Positions 17,566 through 29,200 of a stretch of DNA of 64,000 nt are shown one piece after another. Location: NCBI GenBank assembly GCA_033782935.1, contig JAWQEG010001230.1, positions 1 through 64,000 on the forward strand. The letters run 5' to 3'. This DNA is from Petrolisthes cinctipes. Lineage: Eukaryota > Arthropoda > Malacostraca > Decapoda > Porcellanidae. The first letter of the stretch is position 1. Every line of letters starts with the position of its first letter. Position numbers and translations under genes: made by a program. Below the pieces are notes generated by a model that saw nothing but the letters and a program-made list of their open reading frames with translations, had not been told where the DNA came from and did no database searches.

Positions 17566-19674
17566 AACGTACTCCTGGGAGTGCAGAAGCATGTGCGGGG
17601 TGAACAGTGGTGATGCACGTCGAGGAACAACCTCACGGTGCAGCCAGAAGAAGCACACAAGGCACGAGTGGACTGTGGGAGAAAAAAGGGGGGTTAACAC
17701 GTGAACCCACGTGTACACACATGGGAAAACACAAAACACCCCGAGGGAGGAAAACACTAACTCCCAAGGCAAAACACTAACCCACACATACTCACCCCCA
17801 CACTGCTGGGGAAAAACCCCGCAAACACGGTCCCCAAAAGCAGAGAGTAGACCCTAGGAAACCCAAGGAGGGAGAGGGTTTAAAAGGAGGAACTTGTTAC
17901 TCTACCAGAAAGTAATAAGCTTCTCTTACCCCCAATAAGGGCAAGCACAAAGTAAGAGTTATGTAAGAAGAAAGATAGAAAGTCTTACTACCCTACCGCA
18001 TAATGTTAAAAACTATAAAAACTGTACTGAATTGTGAGAAAAGAGAAGGTACTGAATGTTGAAAAAACAGTACTGCACGAAGAAGAATGCTACAACGCAG
18101 ACTAAGAACAGTACAGTAGTAGCAAGAAGTCAAGCAGGTGTAGTGAGTAAAACGTTGCTTGGTAAGGCAGCTACAGAAGTGCAGGCAACATTATCAGAAA
18201 ATATCCTAAGACACTAAAAGAGCTGACAAGGAAAAACACCAAAAAGGTGCAGAGGCCCCAAGACACAGAGGAGAAGGGACACGTGCAAATAAAAAACCTA
18301 ACTCCCCACAGGGCTAAAAAACCCGAGGAGAAAAAACCCAAACAAGTACTCACCGCACACGGGGGAAGACAGTCACAGCGTGAGCGCACACACCAATCAA
18401 CACACACACGGGGAAAATCCCCACACAAGGGGCAAACACGCACACGTGTTCGCGCCATGTGCAGAGAAAAACACAACATACAGCCTTCCACACTACACAC
18501 CAAAGGGTCGCAAGCCTAGGGGGTGAAGCAGGGTGCTTGGGGCGAACAATGCTGGTGGCCAGACTGCGGGAGAAAAAACTCACAAAAAAGGGGTTAACAC
18601 GTGAAGCCATGCGTACAAAGACACACACAAAAATAATAGGACACGGGCAGAGGGGGATAGCAAGCCCCCTCGGACCCGGGAACGAACCCCAAACAAAAAA
18701 CCCCCACACGCACCAACCCGGGAAACCCCCCCCCCCCGCGGGGGCTGGGAAAGAACCCCCGGTCTGCAGGCCCCAAAGGAGAGGCACAGACAGCCTGATG
18801 GGCAATTCCCAGGGTAACAGACAAACTGGGAAGACACCAGAAAAAAACCCAAAAATACGCTGGGAAGGGGAAACGAGAACCTGGCACAATCCTCGCTCAC
18901 CGCACCCCACGTAACACTAAACCACACTCGGGGGAAACAACGATAAGGGGCTAAGTAGTCCTACACCCGCACCACGTGGGGAGGAAAGAGCCCCACGTGG
19001 GGAGGAAAAAACCTCGCTAACACCAAAAAACCCCGAGGAAAAATACACTAAATGACGTGTACTAGTGGCAGGAGGAAGGGAGGCAGGACAGGGAAGGGGA
19101 AAAAACCCCGAAAAGTAGCCCCCAACAAGCTAGCCTGAGAAGAAACACTCCAGGCCAAAAATATTGGAAAAACACCAAAAATCAAATAAAAAACCCCCGC
19201 CCGGGAGAGGAAGAGAGAACCAGGGCACAATTCTCACTCCCCTTTACCGAGAGGGGACACATAATAATCGGGGAAGGCAAGAGGAAGGGCTGCAAAGACC
19301 CCATGTGCTCACCACGTGGGGAGGTGAAGTCCCACGTGGCGCCCACTAACCTCGCTAAAAACCCCAGAAACCTCGATAAAATACACACGAAGAATGTACT
19401 AGTGGCAGGAGGAAAGGTGAAAGGGGGAAAAAACGGAGAAAAACTCCGAACAAAGGGGCTGAAAAGCCCCCCTTCGCTAAGGAAAAAAGAACTCAGTCCT
19501 AACGAAGAAAAAAAACCCATAAACACCTAAAACCCTCCTAGAATACACACACGATACATCTGCAAAGCAGGCTAGCCACTAGAACACAAAAGAACCAATA
19601 GCAGGAACACGTGACACAATACCATAGCGTAGCAGCGAGGAGCGTGGATGTTGACTGAGACGTGTTCCGCGACA
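17566..19674. other. interior of DIRS-like element with dispersed internal repeats, no assignable gene
   Basis: Several diverged internal duplications are visible. GGGTTAACACGTGAA with flanks occurs near 17690 and 18590. CACGTGGGGAGG plus TGTACTAGTGGCAGGAGG occurs near 18975-19080 and 19313-19415. Frames such as 18350-18910 minus are rich in Phe/Cys/Gly/Leu and lack domain motifs. The 5' leader of the element would lie here, given the minus-strand recombinase. Confidence 0.5.
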
Positions 19675-19896
19675 GAATGATCGAGCGGTATTCAGCGGAG
19701 GAGGGGCTTAATACCTCACCACGCCACCACCAGGTGGCTCCACTATCAGTACAGCGCCAGATTTGAATTTTATTTACTTCTGATGAACGTCACGGAATTG
19801 ACCCTTCCAACCCAGATTATGCCTATACGGGGCCTGGGCTTGAGAAGGGACGTATTCTATAGCAATCCAGCTGTGCTGGTTTCACTATACCAATAA
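19675..19896 (-). repeat. right terminal region of the DIRS-like element
   Basis: About 220 bp whose reverse complement is found at about 12185-12400 inside the 373-bp element, from ATTCCGTGACGTTCATCAGA through GGTGGTGGCGTGGTGAGG to CGCTCGATCA. Identity is very high by eye, with occasional substitutions. Since the recombinase is on the minus strand, this should be the element's 5' end. Confidence 0.8.
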
Positions 19897-20749
19897 ATCG
19901 ATATTTTGGGTGCCCAAAGGCGATATGTGCATTCATCTTCTGTACCCGTTTATATATTAAATTTAGCCTCATAACACCCGAACATTCGATATTTTTGGGT
20001 CCCAGAAGCGATCTGTACATGCCTACTCCGTGTTAGAGTATTTTCAAATTACAGGCCCAAAACATGCTCAAAATCGATATTTTGGGTGCCCAAAGACGAT
20101 AAGTGCATGCATCTTTTGTACCAGTTTATATCTCAAATTCAGGTTCAAGACACCCGAAAATTCGATATTTTTGGGTCCCAGAAGCGATCTGTATATGCTT
20201 ACTCCTTGCTAGAATGTTTTTAAGATACAGGTCCAAAACATGTTCAAAAATCGATATTTTAGGTGCAAAAAGTCGATATGTGCATGCATCTTCTGTACCC
20301 GTTTATATCTCAAATTTAGGCTCAAAACACCCGGAAATTCGATATTTTTAGGTCTCAGAAGCGATCTGTACATACCTACTCAGTGCTAGAATATTTTCAA
20401 AATATAGGCCAAAAACATGCTCAAAATCGATATTTTGGGTGCCCAAAGGCGATATGTGCATGCATGTTCTGTACCCGTTTATATCTCAAATTTAACCTCA
20501 TAACACCCGAAAATTCGATATTTATGTGTCCCAGAAGCAATCTGTACATGCCTACTCCGTGTTAGAGTATTTGCAAAATACAGGCCCATAACATGCTCAA
20601 AATCGATATTTTGGGTGCAAAAGAGGATATGTGCATGCATCTTTTGTACCCGTTTGTATCCCAAATTCAGGCTCAAAACACCCGAAAATTCGATATTTTT
20701 TTGTCCCAGAAGCGATCTGTACATGCTTACTCAGTGCTAGAATATTTTT

Positions 20750-23210
20750 AAAAGATAGGCACAAAACATGCTAAAAATCGATATTTTAGGTGCTAAATGT
20801 TGATATGAGCATGCATTTTCTGTACCCGTTTATATCTCAAATTCAGACTCAAAACACCCGAAAATTCGATAATTTTGGGTCCCAGAAGCGATCTGTACAT
20901 GCCTACTCCGAGTTAGAGTATTTTCAAAATACATGCCCAAAACATGCTGAAAATCGATATTTTATCTGCCCATAGTCGATATGTGCATGCATCTTCTGTA
21001 CCCGTTTATATCTCAAATTCATGCTCAAAACACCCGAAAACTCTATATTTTTGGGTTCCAGAAGAGATCTGTACATGCCTACTCCTTGTTAGAGTATTTT
21101 CAAAAAAGAGGCCCAAAACATGCTGAAAATCGATATTTTAGGTGCCCAAAGTCGATATGTGCATGCATCTTCTGTACCCGTTTATATCTCAAATTCAGCC
21201 TCAAAACACCAAAAAATTCGATATTTTTGGGTCCCAGAAGCGATCTGTACATGCCTACTCTTTCCTAGAATGTTTTCAAGATACAGACCCAAAACTTGCT
21301 CAAAATCGATATTTTAGGTGCAAAAAGTCGATATCTGCATGCATCTTCCGTACCCGTTTATATCTCAAATTCAGGCTCAAAACAACGGAAAATTCAGTAT
21401 TTTTGGGTTCCAGAAGCGATCTGTACATGCCTACTCAGTGTTAGAAAGTTTTTAAAATATAGGCTCAAAACATGCTAGGAATCTATAATTTAGGTGTCCA
21501 AAGTCGATATGTGCATGCATCTTCTGTACCCGTATATATCCCAAATTCAGGCTTAAAACACCCGAAAATTCGATATTTTTTGGTCACAGAAGCGATCTGT
21601 ACATGCCTACTCAGTGCTAGAATATTTTTAAAATATAGGCCCAAAACATGCTAAAAATCGATATTTTAGGTGCTAAATGTTGATATGAGCATGCATTTTC
21701 TGTACCCGTTTATATCTCAAATTCAGACTCAAAACACCCGAAAATTCGATAATTTTGGGTCTCAGAAGCGATCTGTACATGCCTACTCCGTGTTAGAGTA
21801 TTTTTAAAATACATGCCCAAAACATGCTCAAAATCGATATTTTAGGTTCCCAAAGTCAATATTTGTATGCATCTTCTTTACCCGTTTATATCCCAAATTC
21901 AGGCTGAAAACACCCGAAAATTCGATATTTTTTTGTCCCAGAAGCGATCTGTACATGCCTACTCATTGCTAGAATATTTTTAAAAGATAGGCACAAAACA
22001 TGCTAAAAATCGATATTTTAGGTGCTAAATGTTGATATGAGCATGCATTTTCTGTACCCGTTTATATCTCAAATTCAGACTCAAAACACCCGAAAATTCG
22101 ATAATTTTGGGTCCCAGAAGCGATCTGTACATGCCTACTCCGAGTTAGAGTATTTTCAAAATACATGCCCAAAACATGCTGAAAATCGATATTTTATCTG
22201 CCCATAGTCGATATGTGCATGCATCTTCTGTACCCGTTTATATCTCAAATTCAGGCTCAAAACACCCGAAAACTCTATATTTTTGGGTTCCAGAAGAGAT
22301 CTGTACATGCCTACTCCTTGTTAGAGTACTTTCAAAATAGAGGCCCAAAACATGCTGAAAATCGATATTTTAGGTGCCCAAAGTCGATATGTGCATGCAT
22401 CTTCTGTACCCGTTTATATCTCAAATTCAGCCTCAAAACACCAAAAAATTCGATATTTTTGGGTCCCAGAAGCGATCTGTACATGCCTACTCTTTCCTAG
22501 AATGTTTTCAAGATACAGACCCAAAACTTGCTCAAAATCGATATTTTAGGTGCAAAAAGTCGATATCTGCATGCATCTTCCGTACCCGTTTATATCTCAA
22601 ATTCAGGCTCAAAACAACGGAAAATTCAGTATTTTTGGGTTCCAGAAGCGATCTGTACATGCCTACTCAGTGCTAGAAAGTTTTTAAAATATAGGCTCAA
22701 AACATGCTAGGAATCTATAATTTAGGTGTCCAAAGTCGATATGTGCATGCATCTTCTGTACCCGTATATATCCCAAATTCAGGCTTAAAACACCCGAAAA
22801 TTCGATATTTTTTGGTCACAGAAGCGATCTGTACATGCCTACTCAGTGCTAGAATATTTTTAAAATATAGGCCCAAAACATGCTAAAAATCGATATTTTA
22901 GGTGCTAAATGTTGATATGAGCATGCATTTTCTGTACCCGTTTATATCTCAAATTCAGACTCAAAACACCCGAAAATTCGATAATTTTGGGTCTCAGAAG
23001 CGATCTGTACATGCCTACTCCGTGTTAGAGTATTTTTAAAATACATGCCCAAAACATGCTCAAAATCGATATTTTAGGTTCCCAAAGTCAATATTTGTAT
23101 GCATCTTCTTTACCCGTTTATATCCCAAATTCAGGCTGAAAACACCCGAAAATTCGATATTTTTTTGTTCCAGAAGCGATCTGTACATGCCTACTCATTG
23201 CTAGAATACT
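20750..23210 (+). repeat. tandem duplication of a 7-monomer (1,232-bp) satellite block
   Basis: Distinctive monomers starting at 20790, 20981, 21120, 21296 and 21472 recur at 22022, 22213, 22352, 22528 and 22704, all exactly 1,232 bp (7 x 176) later. Differences are few, such as CATGCTC for CAGGCTC near 21024/22256 and AAAAAAGAGG for AAAATAGAGG near 21101/22333. Confidence 0.9.
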
Positions 23211-26200
23211 TTCGAAATATAAGCCTAAAACATGCTAAAAATCGATATTTTGGGTGCCCAAAGTCGATATCTACATGCATCTTCTGTACCCGTTTATATC
23301 TCAAATTGAGGCTCAAAACTCCTGAAAATTTGATTTTTTTGTGTCCCAGAAGCAATCTGTATATGCCTACTCTGTTTTTGAGTATTTTCAAAATTCATAA
23401 CCAAAACATGCTTAAAATCGATATTTTAGCTGCCCATAGTCGATATGTGCATGCATCTTCAGTACCCGTTTATATCTCAAATTCAGGCTCAAAACACCCG
23501 AAAATTCGATAATTTTGGGTCCCAGAAGCGATCTGTACATGCCTACTCATTGCTAGAATTCTTTCAAAATACTTGCCCAAAACATGCTGAAAATCGATAT
23601 TTTATCTGCCCTAAGTCGATATGTGTATGCATCTTCTGTACCCGTTTATATCTCAAATTCAGGCTCAAAACACCCGAAAAATCGATATTTTTGGGTCCCA
23701 GAAGCGATCTGTACATGCCTACTCTTTGCTAGAATGTTTTATAAAATACAGACCCAAAACATGCTCAAAATCGATATTTTAAGTGCTAAAAGTCGATATG
23801 TGCATGCATCTTCAGTACCCGATTATATCTCAAATTCAGGCTCAAAACAACCGAAAATTCAATATTTTTGGGTCCCAGAAGCGATCTGTACATGTCTACT
23901 CCGTGTTAGAGTACTTTCAAAATACAGGCCCAAAACATGCTGAAAATTGATATTTTAGGTGCCCAAAGTCGATATGTGCATGCATCTTCTGTACCCGATT
24001 ATATCTCAAATTCAGGCTCAAAATACCCGAAAATTCGATATTTTTGGGTCCCAGATGCGATCTGTACATGCCTACTTCGTGTTAGAGTACTTTCAAAATA
24101 CAGGCCATAAAACAAGCTGAAAATCGATATTTTAGGTGCCCAAAGTCAATATGTGCATGCATCTTCTGTACCCATTTATATCTCAAATTCAGGCTCAAAA
24201 CACCCGAAAATTCGATAATTTTGGGTCCCAGAAGCGATCTGTACATGCCTACTCCATGTTAGAGTATTTTCAAAATACATGCCCAAAACATGCTCAAAAT
24301 CGATATTTTAGGTTCACAAAGTCAATATTTGTATGCATCTTCTTTACCCGTTTATATCCCAAATTCAGGCTGAAAACACCCGAAAATTCGATATTTTTTT
24401 GTCCCAGAAGCGATCTGTACATGCCTACTCATTGCTAGAATACTTTCGAAATATAAGCCTAAAACATGCTAAAAATCGATATTTTGGGTGCCCAAAGTCG
24501 ATATCTACATGCATCTTCTGTACCCGTTTATATCTCAAATTGAGGCTCAAAACTCCTGAAAATTTGATTTTTTTGTGTCCCAGAAGCGATCTGTACATGC
24601 CTACTCTTTGCTAGAATGTCTTCAAAATACAGACTTAAAACATGCTCAAAATCGTTATTTTAGGTGCAAAAAGTCGATATGTGCATGCATTTTCACTACC
24701 CGTTTATATCTCAAATGCAGGCTCAAAACACCCAAAAATTCGATATTTTTGGGTCCCTGAAGCGATCTGTACATGTCTACTCAGTGTTAGAATGTTTTCA
24801 AAATATAGGCTCAAAACATGCTAAAAATCGATATTTTAGGTGTCCAAAGTCGATATGTGCATGCATGTTCTGTACCCGCTTATATCTCAAATTTATTATT
24901 AAAACACCCGAAAATTCGATATTTTTGGGTTCCAGAAGCAATCTGTATATGCCTACTCTGTTTTTGAGTATTTTCAAAATTCATAGCCAAAACATGCTGA
25001 AAATCGATATTTTAGCTGCCCATAGTCGATATGTGAATGCATCTTCAGTACCCGTTTATATCTCAAATTCAGGCTCAAAACACCCGAAAATTCGATATTT
25101 TTGGGTCCCAGAAGCGATCTGTATATGCTTACTCCTTCCTAGAATGTTTTTAAGATACAGACCCAAAACATGTTCAAAAATCGATATTTTAGGTGCAAAA
25201 AGTCGATATGTGCATGCATCTTCTGTACCCGTTTATATCTCAAATTTAGGCTCAAAACACCCGGAAATTCGATATTTTTAGGTCTCAGAAGCGATCTGTA
25301 CATACCTACTCAATGCTAGAATATTTTCAAAATATAGGCCAAAAACATGCTCAAAATCGATATTTTGGGTGCCCAAAGGCGATATGTGCATGCATGTTCT
25401 GTACCCGTTTATATCTCAAATTTAACCTCATAACACCCGAAAATTCGATATTTATGTGTCCCAGAAGCAATCTGTACATGCTTACTCCGTGTTAGAGTAT
25501 TTGCAAAATACAGGCCCATAACATGCTCAAAATCGATATTTTGGGTGCAAAAGAGGATATGTGCATGCATCTTTTGTACCCGTTTGTATCCCAAATTCAG
25601 GCTCAAAACACCCGAAAATTCGATATTTTTTTGTCCCAGAAGCGATCTGTACATGCTTACTCAGTGCTAGAATATTTTTAAAAGATAGGCACAAAACATG
25701 CTAAAAATCGATATTTTAGGTGCTAAATGTTGATATGAGCATGCATTTTCTGTACCCGTTTATATCTCAAATTCAGACTCAAAACACCCGAAAATTCGAT
25801 AATTTTGGGTCCCAGAAGCGATCTGTACATGCCTACTCCGAGTTAGAGTATTTTCAAAATACATGCCCAAAACATGCTGAAAATCGATATTTTATCTGCC
25901 GATAGTCGATATGTGCATGCATGTTCTGTACCCGTTTATATCTCAAATTCAGGATCAAAACACCCTAAAACTCTATATTTTTGGGTTCCAGAAGAGATCT
26001 GTACATGCCTACTCCTTGTTAGAGTACTTTCAAAATAGAGGCCCAAAACTTGCTCAAAATCGATATTTTAGGTGCAAAAAGTCGATATCTGCATGCATCT
26101 TCCGTACCCGTTTATATCTCAAATTCGGGCTCAAAACAACGGAAAATTCAGTATTTTTGGGTTCCAGAAGCGATCTGTACATGCCTACTCAGTGCTAGAA

Positions 26201-29200
26201 AGTTTTTAAAATATAGGCTCAAAACATGCTAGGAATCTATAATTTAGGTGTCCAAAGTCGATATGTGCATGCATCTTCTGTACCCGTATATATCCCAAAT
26301 TCAGGCTTAAAACACCCGAAAATTCGATATTTTTTGGTCCCAGAAGCGATCTGTACATGCCTACTCAGTGCTAGAATATTTTTAAAATATAGGCCCAAAA
26401 CATGCTAAAAATCGATATTTTAGGTGCTAAATGTTGATATGAGCATGCATTTTCTGTACCCGTTTTTATCTCAAATTCAGACTCAAAAAACCCGAAAATT
26501 CGATAATTTTGGGTCTCAGAAGCGATCTGTACATGCCTACTCCGTGTTAGAGTATTTTCAAAATACATGCCCAAAACATGCTCAAAATCGATATTTTAGG
26601 TTCCCAAAGTCAATATTTGTATGCATCTTCTTTACCCGTTTATATCCCAAATTCAGGCTGAAAACACCCGAAAATTCGATATTTATTTGTCCCAGAAGCG
26701 ATCTGTACATGCCTACTCATTGCTAGAATACTTTCGAAATATAAGTCTAAAACATGCTAAAAATCGATATTTTGGGTGCCCAAAGTCGATATCTACATGC
26801 ATCTTCTGTACCCGTTTATATCTCAAATTGAGGCTCAAAACTCCTGAAAATTTGATTTTTTTGTGTCCCAGAAGCAATCTGTATATGCCTACTCTGTTTT
26901 TGAGTATTTTCAAAATTCATAGCCAAAACATGCTGAAAATCGATATTTTAGCTGCCCATAGTCGATATGTGCATGCATCTTCAGTACCCGTTTATATCTC
27001 AAATTCAGGCTCAAAACACCCGAAAATTCGATAATTTTGGGTCCCAGAAGCGATCTGTACATGCCTACTCATTGCTAGAATTCTTTCAAAATACTTGCCC
27101 AAAACATGCTGAAAATCGATATTTTATCTGCCCTTAGTCGATATGTGTATGCATCTTCTGTACCCGTTTATATCTCAAATTCAGGCTCAAAACAGCCGAA
27201 AAATCGATATTTTTGGGTCCCAGAAGCGATCTGTACATGCCTACTCTTTGCTAGAATGTTTTATAAAATACAGACCCAAAACATGCTCAAAATCGATATT
27301 TTAAGTGCTAAAAGTCGATATGTGCATGCATCTTCAGTACCCGATTATATCTCAAATTCAGGCTCAAAACAACCGAAAATTCAATATTTTTGGGTCCCAG
27401 AAGCGATCTGTACATGTCTACTCCGTGTTAGAGTACTTTCAAAATACAGGCCCAAAACATGCTGAAAATTGATATTTTAGGTGCCCAAAGTCGATATGTG
27501 CATGCATCTTCTGTACCCGATTATATCTCAAATTCAGGCTCAAAATACCCGAAAATTCGATATTTTTGGGTCCCAGATGCGATCTGTACATGCCTACTTC
27601 GTGTTAGAGTACTTTCAAAATACAGGCCATAAAACAAGCTGAAAATCGATATTTTAGGTGCCCAAAGTCAATATGTGCATGCATCTTCTGTACCCATTTA
27701 TATCTCAAATTCAGGCTCAAAACACCCGAAAATTCGATAATTTTGGGTCCCAGAAGCGATCTGTACATGCCTACTCCATGTTAGAGTATTTTCAAAATAC
27801 ATGCCCAAAACATGCTCAAAATCGATATTTTAGGTTCACAAAGTCAATATTAGTATGCATCTTCTTTACCCGTTTATATCCCAAATTCAGGCTGAAAACA
27901 CCCGAAAATTCGATATTTTTTTGTCCCAGAAGCGATCTGTACATGCCTACTCATTGCTAGAATACTTTCGAAATATAAGCCTAAAACATGCTAAAAATCG
28001 ATATTTTGGGTGCCCAAAGTCGATATCTACATGCATCTTCTGTACCCGTTTATATCTCAAATTGAGGCTCAAAACTCCTGAAAATTTGATTTTTTTGTGT
28101 CCCAGAAGCGATCTGTACATGCCTACTCTTTGCTAGAATGTCTTCAAAATACAGACTTAAAACATGCTCAAAATCGTTATTTTAGGTGCAAAAAGTCGAT
28201 ATGTGCATGCATTTTCACTACCCGTTTATATCTCAAATGCAGGCTCAAAACACCCAAAAATTCGATATTTTTGGGTCCCTGAAGCGATCTGTACATGTCT
28301 ACTCAGTGTTAGAATGTTTTCAAAATATAGGCTCAAAACATGCTAAAAATCGATATTTTAGGTGTCCAAAGTCGATATGTGCATGCATGTTCTGTACCCG
28401 CTTATATCTCAAATTTATTATTAAAACACCCGAAAATTCGATATTTTTGGGTTCCAGAAGCAATCTGTATATGCCTACTCTGTTTTTGAGTATTTTCAAA
28501 ATTCATAGCCAAAACATGCTGAAAATCGATATTTTAGCTGCCCATAGTCGATATGTGAATGCATCTTCAGTACCCGTTTATATCTCAAATTCAGGCTCAA
28601 AACACCCGAAAATTCGATATTTTTGGGTCCCAGAAGCGATCTGTATATGCTTACTCCTTCCTAGAATGTTTTTAAGATACAGACCCAAAACATGTTCAAA
28701 AATCGATATTTTAGGTGCAAAAAGTCGATATGTGCATGCATCTTCTGTACCCGTTTATATCTCAAATTTAGGCTCAAAACACCCGGAAATTCGATATTTT
28801 TAGGTCTCAGAAGCGATCTGTACATACCTACTCAATGCTAGAATATTTTCAAAATATAGGCCAAAAACATGCTCAAAATCGATATTTTGGGTGCCCAAAG
28901 GCGATATGTGCATGCATGTTCTGTACCCGTTTATATCTCAAATTTAACCTCATAACACCCGAAAATTCGATATTTATGTGTCCCAGAAGCAATCTGTACA
29001 TGCTTACTCCGTGTTAGAGTATTTGCAAAATACAGGCCCATAACATGCTCAAAATCGATATTTTGGGTGCAAAAGAGGATATGTGCATGCATCTTTTGTA
29101 CCCGTTTGTATCCCAAATTCAGGCTCAAAACACCCGAAAATTCGATATTTTTTTGTCCCAGAAGCGATCTGTACATGCTTACTCAGTGCTAGAATATTTT

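Larger units (their letters stand above)
12521..19896 (-). mobile_element. DIRS-like element, 7.4 kb, decayed, inserted in satellite
   Basis: The ends form an inverted repeat of about 38 bp: TTATTGGTATAGTGAAACCA at 12521 and its complement ending CTATACCAATAA at 19896. It splits a satellite monomer without an obvious target duplication, as tyrosine-recombinase elements do. It contains a minus-strand tyrosine recombinase remnant (13754-14308) near its 3' (left) side. I found no reverse transcriptase or RNase H motif, so the DIRS assignment rests on the recombinase, the inverted ends and the lack of target duplication. Most of its length is GC-rich tandem and dispersed internal repeats. It could also be a different tyrosine-recombinase element or a composite of several insertions. 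Confidence 0.55.
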
